64,000 bases of DNA from Lachnospiraceae bacterium (GCA_014804695.1 JAAUZJ010000030.1:87423-151422); one strand, 5' to 3'. Positions 53,310-62,241 are shown, numbered from the stretch's first letter. Notes: generated from the sequence alone by a model not told the origin. Translations and numbers: made by a program.

Positions 53310-54248
53310 ATGATCATACAAACAGGAATGCGGACCGATATTCCGGCATTTTACCATGAGTGGTTACTAAATAGAATAAAAGAGGGTTTCGTACTTGTAC
53401 GCAACCCATATAATCCAGGCAGTGTAACAAGATACAGCCTATCACCCGATGTAGTGGATTTGATTGCTTTTTGCACAAAAAATCCTGAACCTATGTTTCC
53501 TCACATGGATACATTGAAACCATATGGGCAATATTGGTTTGTTACCATTACGCCTTACGGCAAAGAGATTGAACCGAACGTTCCGGATAAGGAAAAAGTG
53601 ATGGAGAGCTTTAAGAAACTTTCTGAAATTGTTGGCATAGACTCGGTAGGCTGGCGCTATGATCCTATTTTTATTAACAAGGATTATTCTGTAGAACGCC
53701 ATATTGAGAAGTTTGAAAAAATGGCTGAAACCCTGTCCGGATATACAAAGACCTGCGTTATCAGTTTTATTGATATATACAAAAAGGTAGAACGTAATTT
53801 CCCAGAGATAGGAGAGGTTTCAAAAGCAGACAGACTCACACTGGGTAAAGAGTTTATTAAAATCGCTGCAAAGTATGGTATGACAATAAGACCATGTGCA
53901 GAGGGAAATGAGCTTGAACTGTATGGAGCAGACTGCGCCGGATGTATGACAGTAAGCACTTTCGAAACGGCTCTGCATAGCCATCTCAATGTCCCTAAGA
54001 GAAAGACTAACCAGCGCAACGGACAGTGTGCATGTCTGCTTGGTGTGGACATCGGTGCCTATGATACATGCGGACATCTGTGTAAATATTGCTATGCCAA
54101 CACTAATCCTGCGCTTGTAAAAGAAAATATGAGAAAGCATGATCCAAAATCTCCTTTTTTACTTGGAGGCAGTATGCCCGGTGATGTGATTCATGATGCG
54201 GCTCAGAAAAGCTGGCTGGATGGACAAATTAAATTTGAATTTAACTAA
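53310..54248 (+). CDS. DUF1848 protein, radical-SAM-like Fe-S motif
   Basis: A 312-residue DUF1848 protein. N-terminal MIIQTGMRTDIPAFYHEWLL followed by GFVLVRNPYNP, central GWRYDPIFI (about 113), and a C-terminal Cys cluster DTCGHLCKYCYAN (C-x3-C-x2-C, about 253-265), the pattern that binds a 4Fe-4S cluster in radical SAM enzymes, here at the C-terminal side. The reaction is unknown. It is often seen with macrodomain genes in Clostridia, as here, where the macrodomain follows after the inverted-repeat element. Confidence 0.85.
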   Translation: MIIQTGMRTDIPAFYHEWLLNRIKEGFVLVRNPYNPGSVTRYSLSPDVVDLIAFCTKNPEPMFPHMDTLKPYGQYWFVTITPYGKEIEPNVPDKEKVMESFKKLSEIVGIDSVGWRYDPIFINKDYSVERHIEKFEKMAETLSGYTKTCVISFIDIYKKVERNFPEIGEVSKADRLTLGKEFIKIAAKYGMTIRPCAEGNELELYGADCAGCMTVSTFETALHSHLNVPKRKTNQRNGQCACLLGVDIGAYDTCGHLCKYCYANTNPALVKENMRKHDPKSPFLLGGSMPGDVIHDAAQKSWLDGQIKFEFN

Positions 54249-54250
54249 TG

Positions 54251-54627
54251 GGATTCGGGTGTCAAAAGGTACATTTTTAGGATGTGAGGCAAGTTGCCGT
54301 GTAGAAGGGGCTGTAGTGGCAGCCGCATCTATATACTAATCTGTACCTTTGTCACTGTGCGGAAATAAGAAATTCTAAACATTCCTATTTAGGTTGTGGA
54401 AGATGGACGCAAGCGGGGCAAATTCGCCATCCATGGCTCAGTTGCCCCTTTTCGGAACATCGTGTTCCGAAATTGCTGATTACTTAAGTAGGAATGTTAA
54501 GAATATCTAATTTCCTCCCAAAGACGCAGTTACAGATTAGTATATAGAAGCAGCAGCTATTTCAGCCCCTTCTACCCGGTAACTTGCCATATCAGCTTAT
54601 GAAATGTACCTTTTGACACCCGAATCC
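54251..54627. repeat. 377-bp inverted-repeat (MITE-like) element
   Basis: Perfect 26-bp outer arms (GGATTCGGGTGTCAAAAGGT then ACATTT, and complement) open an imperfect inverted repeat of about 160 bp per side, including GAAGGGGCTG, TCTATATACTAATCTGTA and AACATTCCTA segments. The centre holds GGGGCAA/TTGCCCC and a perfect 10-bp stem TTTCGGAACA-TCG-TGTTCCGAAA. It has no open frame. It fits a non-autonomous mobile element or a large structured RNA and lies between DUF1848 and the macrodomain gene. Confidence 0.85.
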
Positions 54628-54658
54628 TATGAATTTAATTAAATTGGAGATGATTGTA

Positions 54659-55432
54659 GTGAATCAAAGTGAAAGAAGACATTATCTTATAAATACTTTA
54701 TTAGATGAAAATGTATCATATAGAGGTATGGATATTCCTGGTGATGAGGACGGACAAAAACGGTTGCTCAGGAGTCTTATGAATGTCAGAATAGCAAAAC
54801 CGATAAGTGACGAATTCATAAAATTACAGGATGAATATTTGAAGGAAGAACTTGGTAAGAAGCATGTCACAACGTTAGATGAAATGGAAGAGTTGCAGCC
54901 CGGTATCTACGTTTGGCAGGGAGACATCACGACACTGAAAGTCGGGGCGATTGTAAATGCTGCCAACAGTGGAATGACAGGCTGTTATCAACCCTGCCAT
55001 GCATGTATAGATAATTGTATCCATACATATGCAGGTATTCAGTTAAGACTTAAATGTGATGATATCATGAAAAAACAAGGACACGAAGAACCCACAGGAC
55101 AAGCCAAGATTACTCCGGCTTATAACCTGCTATGTGATTATGTGCTGCATACGGTCGGACCTATTATTTATGATAAAGTAAGAAAAGAAGATGAGGAATT
55201 GCTTGCCTCCTGCTATGAAAACTGTATGAGGCTGGCAGATGAAAACGGAGTGGAGAGTATAGCATTTTGCTGTATTTCCACCGGCGTATTCAGATTCCCA
55301 AATGACAGGGCCGCACAGATCGCGGTTGATACTGTGAAAAACTGTATGAAAAAGTATAAAGGGATAAATCATGTAGTTTTTAATGTGTTTAAAGATGATG
55401 ATTTGAATATATATTTGAAATTATTAAGTTAA
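54659..55432 (+). CDS. Zinc macrodomain ADP-ribosylhydrolase
   Basis: 257 residues. After about 80 residues of N-terminal extension comes a macrodomain: WQGDITTLKVGAIVNAANSG, then the zinc-macro signature GCYQPCHACIDNCIH and later HTVGP and CISTGVFRFPND. Such enzymes remove ADP-ribose set by class M sirtuins. GTG at 54659 follows GGAG (54646-54649) with 9 nt between. The ATG at 54629 directly abuts the inverted-repeat element, has no ribosome site and gives a non-family N-terminus. Neighbours are the SirTM-like gene and DUF1848. Confidence 0.88.
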   Translation: MNQSERRHYLINTLLDENVSYRGMDIPGDEDGQKRLLRSLMNVRIAKPISDEFIKLQDEYLKEELGKKHVTTLDEMEELQPGIYVWQGDITTLKVGAIVNAANSGMTGCYQPCHACIDNCIHTYAGIQLRLKCDDIMKKQGHEEPTGQAKITPAYNLLCDYVLHTVGPIIYDKVRKEDEELLASCYENCMRLADENGVESIAFCCISTGVFRFPNDRAAQIAVDTVKNCMKKYKGINHVVFNVFKDDDLNIYLKLLS

Positions 55433-55471
55433 CATAACATTATTTATCCCTTATTACTAAATTCAAGAAAA

Positions 55472-56848
55472 CTAAAATATAGTTTTTATTATATTATTAG
55501 CAACGTGTACTCCGCTGGCAGAGGCATGAGAAAGGGAATGCGTAATGCCGCTTCCGTCTCCGATTATGTACAATCCTTCGTACCGGGATTGCAGTTTTTC
55601 ATCAACTTCCACTTCCATATTATAGAACTTAACTTCAACACCATACAAAAGCGTGTCATCGTTTGCCGTACCGGGCGCAACCTTGTCTAAAGCGTAAATC
55701 ATCTCAATGATTCCGTCGAGAAGTCGTTTGGGAAGAACCAGACTCAGATCGCCTGGCGTTGCATTGAGAGTAGGTGTTATAAAAGCTTCGTCAATGCGGC
55801 TTTGCGTTGAACGCTGTCCCCGTATTAAATCACCGAAGCGTTGAACAATAACGCCCCCGCCCAGCATATTGGAAAGCCTTGCGATTGATTCACCATACCC
55901 ATTAGAATCTTTGAATGGTTCTGAAAAATGTTTAGCAACGAGAAGGGCGAAATTCGTATTCATTGTATGCTTCGACGGATCTTCATAGCTGTGACCGTTT
56001 ACTGTGATAATTCCGTTGGTATTTTCATTGACCACAACACCTTTTGGGTTCATACAGAAAGTACGTACTCTATCACCGTACTTTTTTGTGCGATAGACTA
56101 TTTTACTTTCGTACAATTCGTCCGTCAAATGGGCGAAAACCTCAGAAGGCAGTTCTATACGGACGCCTATGTCCACGCGGTTTGATTTGGTGGGAATATC
56201 GAGCTCTTTGCAGATTCTTTCCATCCATTTGCTTCCGCTTCTTCCCACGGATATAACGCAGTTGCGGCAAGTATATGTGTCGTTCCCACACTTGACTTCG
56301 TATCCACCTTCTATAACTTGTAACGATTCAATTGGCGTATCGAAGTAAAAATCTACTTTATCCTTCAGATCAAGATAAAGATTTTGTAAAACGACATAGT
56401 TAACGTCTGTACCCAGATGACGGACAGATGCGTTTAAAAGGTGCAGATCGTGGCGAATGCAGTCTTTTTTTAAAGCTGTTCCCGCTGTGGTATAGAGTTT
56501 AGTGCCTTCACCGCCGTATCGCATGTTGATTTCATCTACATAGCGCATCAGCTCGAGAGCGCGCTGCTTTCCGATATATTCGTGCAGCGTACCGCCGAAA
56601 TCGTTGGTAATGTTGTACTTTCCATCTGAAAAAGCCCCTGCACCGCCGAATCCGCTCATAATAGAACAGGTTTTGCAGTTGATACAGGATTTAACCTTGT
56701 CTCCGTCAATCGGGCATCTGCGCTTTTCCAAAGTATGCCCTGATTCAAACACAGCCACCTTCAAATCGGGCTTCTTGTGCGCGATTTCGTATGCGGAAAA
56801 AATACCGCCGGGTCCTGCTCCAATAATAATTACATCGTAGTTTATCAT
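55472..56848 (-). CDS. FAD-dependent dehydrogenase (COG2509-like)
   Basis: 458 residues. The N-terminal dinucleotide motif YDVIIIGAGPGGIFSAYEIA binds FAD. A Cys-rich loop follows (RRCPIDGDKVKSCINCKTCS, about 44-63) and SGFGGAGAFSDGKYN. The C-terminal GLYIIGDGSG with ALDKVAPGT completes the FAD site. This family of uncharacterised FAD-dependent dehydrogenases resembles BaiN/HI0933-type proteins; substrate unknown. The ATG at 56848 follows GGAGGAG; the open frame upstream to 56944 is not supported. Confidence 0.88.
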   Translation of the reverse strand: MINYDVIIIGAGPGGIFSAYEIAHKKPDLKVAVFESGHTLEKRRCPIDGDKVKSCINCKTCSIMSGFGGAGAFSDGKYNITNDFGGTLHEYIGKQRALELMRYVDEINMRYGGEGTKLYTTAGTALKKDCIRHDLHLLNASVRHLGTDVNYVVLQNLYLDLKDKVDFYFDTPIESLQVIEGGYEVKCGNDTYTCRNCVISVGRSGSKWMERICKELDIPTKSNRVDIGVRIELPSEVFAHLTDELYESKIVYRTKKYGDRVRTFCMNPKGVVVNENTNGIITVNGHSYEDPSKHTMNTNFALLVAKHFSEPFKDSNGYGESIARLSNMLGGGVIVQRFGDLIRGQRSTQSRIDEAFITPTLNATPGDLSLVLPKRLLDGIIEMIYALDKVAPGTANDDTLLYGVEVKFYNMEVEVDEKLQSRYEGLYIIGDGSGITHSLSHASASGVHVANNIIKTIF

Positions 56849-57012
56849 ATCTCCTCCAATAAAAAAATAATTGACCACAAATTTTGTAGTCAACCATTTA
56901 AAGCGGTTGGTAGAAACGCTCATCCACATAATGAGTATATACAAATTTACTATATTAGTGTATCATACATTTTAAGTGTGCGCAAGTACTTATGACCTAT
57001 CAGTTCGGCTGA

Positions 57013-57132
57013 GATAAGCTGTATGAAGAACTGCAAAGCAAAGGCGTGGAGGTCATATATGATGATCGCGAGGTTAGCGCGGGAGTCATGTTCTCGGATG
57101 CGGAAGCGATTTTGGAAGCGGCAAAAGGATGA
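57013..57132 (+). pseudogene. Fragment of prolyl-tRNA synthetase (proS) anticodon-binding domain
   Basis: A 39-codon open stretch between two stops with no start codon: DKLYEELQSKGVEVIYDDRE, then VSAGVMFSDAEAILEAAKG. The part up to SAGVMFSDA is the typical C-terminal anticodon-binding domain of bacterial ProRS; the rest differs. It is an isolated piece, not a gene. The remaining 57133-57202 holds a 12-bp palindrome (CCGAATATTCGG, 57135-57146) and the GH3 ribosome site. Confidence 0.75.
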
Positions 57133-57202
57133 TGCCGAATATTCGGTATTTGCAACAGATTTGATGACTGGCGGTGTAAAAGGATAAAAGGAGAGAACGC
57201 GT

Positions 57203-59497
57203 ATGGAAAGAGATATTAAGAAGATTATTTCGGAGATGACACTTGAGGAAAAGGCCGGAATGTGTTCCGGTGAAGACTTTTGGCATTTGAAGAAGGTGGA
57301 ACGTCTTGGAATTCCGGCAGTCATGGTATCAGACGGACCTCACGGATTGAGAAAGCAGACGGGAGAGGCAGATCACCTTGGAATGGGGGAGAGCATTAAG
57401 GCAGTTTGTTTCCCGGCCGCCTGTGCCACGGCTTCCAGTTTTGACACGGAACTTATGTATGAAATGGGAAAAACACTTGGGGAGGAATGTCAGGCAGAAG
57501 ATTTGAGCATTCTGCTCGGGCCTGCTGTAAATATTAAGAGAAGTCCTCTTTGCGGACGCAATTTTGAGTATTTATCTGAGGATCCGTATCTTGCCGGAAA
57601 AATGGCATCTTCCTACATTAAGGGCGTGCAAAGCTGGGATGTGGGAACGAGTATGAAGCATTATGCGGCAAACAATCAGGAGTATAACCGTATGAGTTGT
57701 TCGTCCAATCTGTCGGAGCGGGCTTTTAGGGAAATCTATTTGCCGGCATTTGAGACTGCGGTAAAGGAAGCACAGCCAAAGACGGTTATGTGCAGCTATA
57801 ATAAGATTAACGGAGAATACGCTTCCGAGAATAAGTATCTTTTGACAGATATTTTAAGGGACGAATGGGGATTTGAAGGCTATGTTATGACAGACTGGGG
57901 CGCAGTGGCAGACCGTGTGAAAGGAATTGTGGCAGGACTTGACTTGGAGATGCCGGGAAGCGGCGGTTTCAATGATGCAAAGATCGTTGCGACGGTAAAA
58001 GATGGAAGCTTAGACGAAGCGTTGCTAGACAATGCAGTAGAACGTATTTTAAAAGTTGTTTTTTCTTATGTGGATAATCGTCATCCGGAAGCTGTGTTCG
58101 ACAGGGATGCAGATCACGAGAAGGCTGTAAAGTTTGAGACCGAGTGCGCAGTGCTTTTGGAGAATAATGGCGTACTTCCACTAAAGACTGGAGCAAAGGT
58201 AGTATATATTGGTGAATACGCTGAAAAACCCCGTTATCAGGGCGGCGGATCCAGCCATATCAATTCCAGTAAGGTATCTTCCGCACTGGAAACTGCAAAG
58301 TCAAAAGGCAGGGCTGTGTCTTATGTGAAAGGTTTTCCGTTCGATAAGGATGAAGAAAATGAGGAGGAACTGGCAGCGGCGCTGCAGGCTGCAAAGGATT
58401 CCGACGCAGCAGTTATCTTTGCAGGGCTTCCGGATGTGATTGAGTCTGAAGGTTATGACAGGAAAGATATGAAACTCCCGGACTGTCAGAATAAATTAAT
58501 CGAGGCGGTTGCCAATGTACAGCCCAATATTATCGTTGTGTTGCATAATGGAAGTCCGATAGAGACTCCTTGGGCTGATAAGGCAGCGGCAATCTTAGAA
58601 ATGTATCTTGGTGGCCAGGGTGTGGGGGAAGCGACCGATAAGCTCCTTTATGGAGAAGTGAATCCTTCCGGGCATCTTGCAGAGACATTTCCTCTGCGTC
58701 TGGAGGATAACCCGAGTTATCTGAATTTTCCAGGTGATGGGATAAATGTAGATTATGCAGAAGGCATTTATGTCGGATACCGCTATTATGATGCCAGAAA
58801 AATGCCGGTGCGCTGGGCATTCGGACATGGTCTGTCCTATACAGAATATAAGTATAGTAATTTGAAGCTGCCGACAGAAATCTTAGATGATAACAACTGT
58901 GTGAAGGTAACTGTAGATGTGAAAAATATTGGTCAGATGGCAGGCAAGGAAGTCGTGCAGCTTTATGTCAGTGATAAGAATGGCACAGCAGGTCGTCCGG
59001 TGAAGGAGTTAAAGGGATTTTCCAAAGTAGAGCTGCAGCCGGGAGAGACAAAGACTGTAGAATTTACGCTTACCGCAAGAGATTTATCTTTTTATCATGA
59101 AGGACTTGGTGATTGGTATGCTCCTTCCGGAACTTATGTGGTGTTGATCGGACATGCCAGTGATGAGATTGCTTTGACAGGGGAAATTTCGTTCAAGACT
59201 GATAAACAGCTTCCATTCTTTGTCAACGGAGCTACTACGATTGGGGAACTTTTGGCACACCCTGTTACTGCACCGGTTGTCGGACAGATGATGCAAAACA
59301 TGCAAGAGGCAATGGGAAGTATGCAAGGAGAGGAAGCGGAAGGCGTTGCAGATGCACTCGGTACTGGTGCAGAGATGATGGAGGCAATGATGAAAGGTAT
59401 GCCGCTAAAATCTCTGGCAAGTTTTGCAGGAGCAGAAGTGGCTGCACAGATTGATCAAATGATACAAAGTCTGAATCAGGCATTGGGCAATAAATAA
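57203..59497 (+). CDS. Glycoside hydrolase family 3 (beta-glucosidase-like)
   Basis: 764 residues, no signal peptide, so cytoplasmic. N-terminal GH3 barrel with SDGPHGLRKQ, LLGPAVNIKRSPLCGRNFEY and KHYAANNQE; the nucleophile Asp lies in VMTDWGAVADR (about residue 233). Then the C-terminal GH3 sandwich (YQGGGSSHIN, about 348), and a fibronectin-III-like domain (about 570-680). The last 80 residues are Met/Gln-rich helices (MMQNMQEAMGSMQGEE) beyond the usual end. It should cleave beta-linked glucosides taken up by the cell. AAAGGAGAG lies upstream. Confidence 0.92.
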   Translation: MERDIKKIISEMTLEEKAGMCSGEDFWHLKKVERLGIPAVMVSDGPHGLRKQTGEADHLGMGESIKAVCFPAACATASSFDTELMYEMGKTLGEECQAEDLSILLGPAVNIKRSPLCGRNFEYLSEDPYLAGKMASSYIKGVQSWDVGTSMKHYAANNQEYNRMSCSSNLSERAFREIYLPAFETAVKEAQPKTVMCSYNKINGEYASENKYLLTDILRDEWGFEGYVMTDWGAVADRVKGIVAGLDLEMPGSGGFNDAKIVATVKDGSLDEALLDNAVERILKVVFSYVDNRHPEAVFDRDADHEKAVKFETECAVLLENNGVLPLKTGAKVVYIGEYAEKPRYQGGGSSHINSSKVSSALETAKSKGRAVSYVKGFPFDKDEENEEELAAALQAAKDSDAAVIFAGLPDVIESEGYDRKDMKLPDCQNKLIEAVANVQPNIIVVLHNGSPIETPWADKAAAILEMYLGGQGVGEATDKLLYGEVNPSGHLAETFPLRLEDNPSYLNFPGDGINVDYAEGIYVGYRYYDARKMPVRWAFGHGLSYTEYKYSNLKLPTEILDDNNCVKVTVDVKNIGQMAGKEVVQLYVSDKNGTAGRPVKELKGFSKVELQPGETKTVEFTLTARDLSFYHEGLGDWYAPSGTYVVLIGHASDEIALTGEISFKTDKQLPFFVNGATTIGELLAHPVTAPVVGQMMQNMQEAMGSMQGEEAEGVADALGTGAEMMEAMMKGMPLKSLASFAGAEVAAQIDQMIQSLNQALGNK

Positions 59498-59560
59498 TCT
59501 GGTTACAGAAAAAAATCCATACCAAAGTTTGCAAGTTCTGGAAAGGTCACGGGTATTATA

Positions 59561-60451
59561 ATGGAAATAAGAGTCCTTAAATATTTTCTTACTGTTGTCC
59601 GCGAAGGAGGCATCAATCGCGCCGCAGAGGTTTTACATATTACACAGCCTACATTAAGCAGACAATTATCACAGTTAGAGGAAGAAGTTGGCGTAAAATT
59701 ATTCCACAGAGGCGCACGAAAGATTACCTTAACAAATGAAGGAATACTGCTGCGACGCCGGGCAGAAGAGATTTTAGCTTTGGTGGACCGGACGGAAAAA
59801 GAATTGATAGAGCAGGAAGAACTTGTAGAAGGAAGAATCGTGATCGGTTGTGGAGAACTGGCGGCTGTGCAGGTTCTATCGGAGATCATTGAAGCTTTTC
59901 ACCAAAAGTATCCGCTTGTCAGTTATGATATTTTTACAGCGAATGCAGATTTGGTAAAGGAGCAGATGGAAAAAGGGCTGATAGACATTGGAATGCTGTT
60001 AGAACCAATTGATATGGAAAAATTCGATTTTATCCGTATGGCGGTAAAAGAGCGATGGGTAGTTTTAATGAGCCCGGATGATCCTCTGGCAGATAAAAAA
60101 GCTGTAAGTGCGAAGGATTTGGAGAATCTTCCGCTTATTCTTCCAAGACGGACAAACGTGCAGAATGAACTTTCAAACTGGCTTGGTGATTCTTTTCAAA
60201 GTACAAAAGTCCTGTTTACCAGCAATTTAAGTACAAATGGCTCAATTATGGTTCAAAAAGGATTGGCATACTCGATAGTTATTGAAGGTTCACTGCCTTT
60301 CCTTGATAAAGAAAAAATTGCTTATCGGCCATTGTCTCCGGAATTGACAGCAAGCAGCGCGTTAGCATGGAAAAAGCAGCAGCCTTTTGGTCTTGCAACG
60401 GAAAAATTTATAGAATTCATCAAATGCTTTTTAGGCATAAGTAACATATAA
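59561..60451 (+). CDS. LysR-type transcriptional regulator
   Basis: A 296-residue LTTR. The N-terminal winged HTH is MEIRVLKYFLTVVREGGINR, AAEVLHITQPTLSRQLSQLE; the effector-binding domain starts near 90. It precedes a decayed cupin gene and a truncated flavodoxin lipoprotein gene on the same strand. LysR, cupin and flavodoxin genes are often neighbours in gut anaerobes, so these were probably its targets. A terminator follows. Confidence 0.92.
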   Translation: MEIRVLKYFLTVVREGGINRAAEVLHITQPTLSRQLSQLEEEVGVKLFHRGARKITLTNEGILLRRRAEEILALVDRTEKELIEQEELVEGRIVIGCGELAAVQVLSEIIEAFHQKYPLVSYDIFTANADLVKEQMEKGLIDIGMLLEPIDMEKFDFIRMAVKERWVVLMSPDDPLADKKAVSAKDLENLPLILPRRTNVQNELSNWLGDSFQSTKVLFTSNLSTNGSIMVQKGLAYSIVIEGSLPFLDKEKIAYRPLSPELTASSALAWKKQQPFGLATEKFIEFIKCFLGISNI

Positions 60452-60490
60452 AAACTAAGTATTTGATATAACTTGTAAACTACATTACAA

Positions 60491-60543
60491 TGTAGGGGTA
60501 GAGAAAAGTATTTCTTGCTTTTTCTCTGTACCTACATTTTTTT
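60491..60543 (+). terminator. Terminator after the LysR gene
   Basis: TGTAGG and GAGAAAA (60491-60507) pair with TTTTCTC and CCTACA (60519-60536) around an 11- to 12-nt loop, followed by seven T residues. An upstream CTACATT could pair with AATGTAG instead. Confidence 0.75.
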
Positions 60544-60660
60544 GGAGTGAATGTACTTATGAGGATGGATACTTATTCTCTTTATGATTGTCGAAGTCTA
60601 TAGCAGTCGGGAAGAAATCATCTTTTCGCTGTCAGAATAAAAAATCAGGAGGAAATTATT

Positions 60661-60915
60661 ATGAGTGAAAAATTGGAAAATGGCGGTATTTTTGGACTTG
60701 GTGAAAAGAATCCTTTTGGGCAGTTCTTTGTCGGGCAGATTCTGCTTTGTACTGGTAGACGTGGCTGATATCAGGAATGGGCAAAGAAACGAGGAAACTG
60801 CATACCGGCGAAAGATAGCTGTTTTATTCACATTGCCATTGAGGTGCCGGGTGAGGACTCTTCCAACGAGTGGCAGGAGCCAGTGGACGACGAGGAATAT
60901 AGCAAATTAAAGTAA
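60661..60915 (+). pseudogene. Decayed cupin-domain protein gene
   Basis: ATG 60661 with AGGAGG upstream opens a typical cupin N-terminus (MSEKLENGGIFGLGEKNPFG, QFFVGQ). It runs to a TGA at 60766-60768 and continues in the same frame with a typical cupin C-terminus (YQEWAKKRGNC, then HIAIEVPGEDSSNEWQEP, ending SKLK). The metal-binding middle, about 55-60 residues in intact relatives, is missing, and the TGA replaces an expected TGG (GW-YQEW). So there is an internal deletion plus a nonsense change. Confidence 0.75.
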
Positions 60916-60928
60916 GGAGAAATGAACC

Positions 60929-61432
60929 ATGAAAAAGATATTTGCAATCATTTTAGTACTCTGCATGACATTTACATTGGCAGCTTGCTCTGCACAGTCA
61001 GGTGAAACAACTGCAGACAATAAAGCAACCAAATTGACAGCAGAATCTCAGGAGAATGAACAGCAGGTTCAGGATGAAAGCGATGATACAAATACATCTG
61101 TTCCGGAGGAGACAGTCTCTGATACTGGGGAAGCTGATACCTCTGCTGAAGAAACGGGTAGCAAAGTTTTAGTTGCATACTTCTCCTGCACCGGAAATAC
61201 CGAGGGAATAGCCGGGCATATCGTAAACATACTTGGTGCGGATGTTTATCAGATCGTACCTGAAGAACCTTATACAGACGCTGATCTGAACTACAATGAT
61301 TCTTCAAGCAGAACGACAATCGAGATGAATGACAGCACGTCCCGTCCTGCTATTTCCGGATCTGTGGAGAACATGGAGGACTATGACATTATTTTCATCG
61401 GCTATGCTGGTGGTATAATAGGACTAAATTAA
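60929..61432 (+). pseudogene. Flavodoxin-type lipoprotein gene, truncated
   Basis: The 167 residues begin with a lipoprotein signal (MKKIFAIILVLCMTFTLAAC, Cys20), an acidic Thr/Glu/Ser-rich linker (about 22-76), then a flavodoxin domain with the FMN phosphate loop SCTGNTEGIA (about 86-95) and YDIIFIGYA (about 153-161). Intact relatives continue for about 80 more residues after IFIGYP. Here the sequence changes to GGIIGLN and stops. The break coincides with the first TAGGACTAAAT repeat, so insertion of a mobile element probably cut the gene. Confidence 0.75.
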
Positions 61433-61639
61433 GAGAAACCCAATAAAATCAAGGGTTTGCACTGATTTAGTCCTATTATTTTAAGCCCATTTTAGGTCAA
61501 GATTAGGACAGCGCTGATCAAAATCGAAAACCTACATTACGAAAGTCAGATAATGGTCGATTACTGATACGGTCATTCTATGGCTTTAAGGAAATGCGAG
61601 GTGAAACAAAATAACAATGATTTAGGTAGGACTAAATTA
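61417..61639. repeat. TAGGACTAAAT repeats at the element end
   Basis: AATAGGACTAAAT (61417-61429) is exactly inverted as ATTTAGTCCTATT (61465-61477), and TAGGACTAAATTA recurs directly at 61627-61639 (first copy 61419-61431). Such spaced repeats near an element end resemble recombinase arm sites. The stretch 61433-61714 contains no gene. Confidence 0.65.
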
Positions 61640-61714
61640 GCTCTCTAAACGGATATTCCGTTTGTGCAACGCTAATCTGGTCCTACCTTTTGTTTTGAGA
61701 AGGAGGATTTACAG

Positions 61715-62107
61715 ATGGGCTTTACAAAAAGGGAGCTGATTCAGTTCTTAGACGGACTGGTGGAGTTAGCCAGTGAAGAAAACAAGGTAAAAGCAGTATT
61801 GGCAAAAGAAAAGTTCCTAAGTGACTTTGAAAAGACTTACGGATACGAAAAGGAGGTAATCACAGAAGTTTCAAAGCTGCCGCCACACTATATAGCAGCA
61901 ATGCCGGATACGGTGCAGGAAGAAATCAGGCAGAAAGTAATAGCAGCACTGACGGAACACGGCGAATGTACTCCTGAAAATGTTGACCGTGCCATGAGTT
62001 CCAAAATCTATGATTTAGAGGATTTGATTGACATTCGTGAGTATGTCGAGCGCATGGAAGCGGAACAGAGGAAGAAAGCGGAGCAGAAGAGGAGGGGCGG
62101 CAGATGA
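61715..62107 (+). CDS. Hypothetical protein of the mobile element
   Basis: 130 residues, charged and helical (LIQFLDGLVELASEENKVKA), with a basic tail (EQRKKAEQKRRGGR). GAGAAGGAGG precedes it by 7-8 nt. No known domain. First gene of a compact run; its TGA overlaps the next ATG (ATGA). Confidence 0.7.
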   Translation: MGFTKRELIQFLDGLVELASEENKVKAVLAKEKFLSDFEKTYGYEKEVITEVSKLPPHYIAAMPDTVQEEIRQKVIAALTEHGECTPENVDRAMSSKIYDLEDLIDIREYVERMEAEQRKKAEQKRRGGR

Positions 62108-62241
62108 TAGCGGTAGGATTTATAGTAGCATTTATGTTTGTACTTGCGCTTTCAAGATCAGCAGGGTTGGCAGACAGAAAGATGGAGGAGATAAACATGC
62201 TTTCCGCCGCAAGAGAGGCGGGTGGCGTGGATGGGAATTAA
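62104..62241 (+). CDS. Small membrane protein of the mobile element, 45 residues
   Basis: ATG at 62104 overlaps the previous stop by 4 bp. The product has one hydrophobic segment (AVGFIVAFMFVLALS, about 3-17) and a polar tail. Tight coupling on both sides supports it as a real gene; function unknown. Confidence 0.6.
   Translation: MIAVGFIVAFMFVLALSRSAGLADRKMEEINMLSAAREAGGVDGN

Noticed and set aside
60766..60768. TGA in the cupin gene as a selenocysteine codon
   Set aside because: Relatives have Trp here, the middle of the domain is deleted as well, and no selenocysteine insertion hairpin follows.
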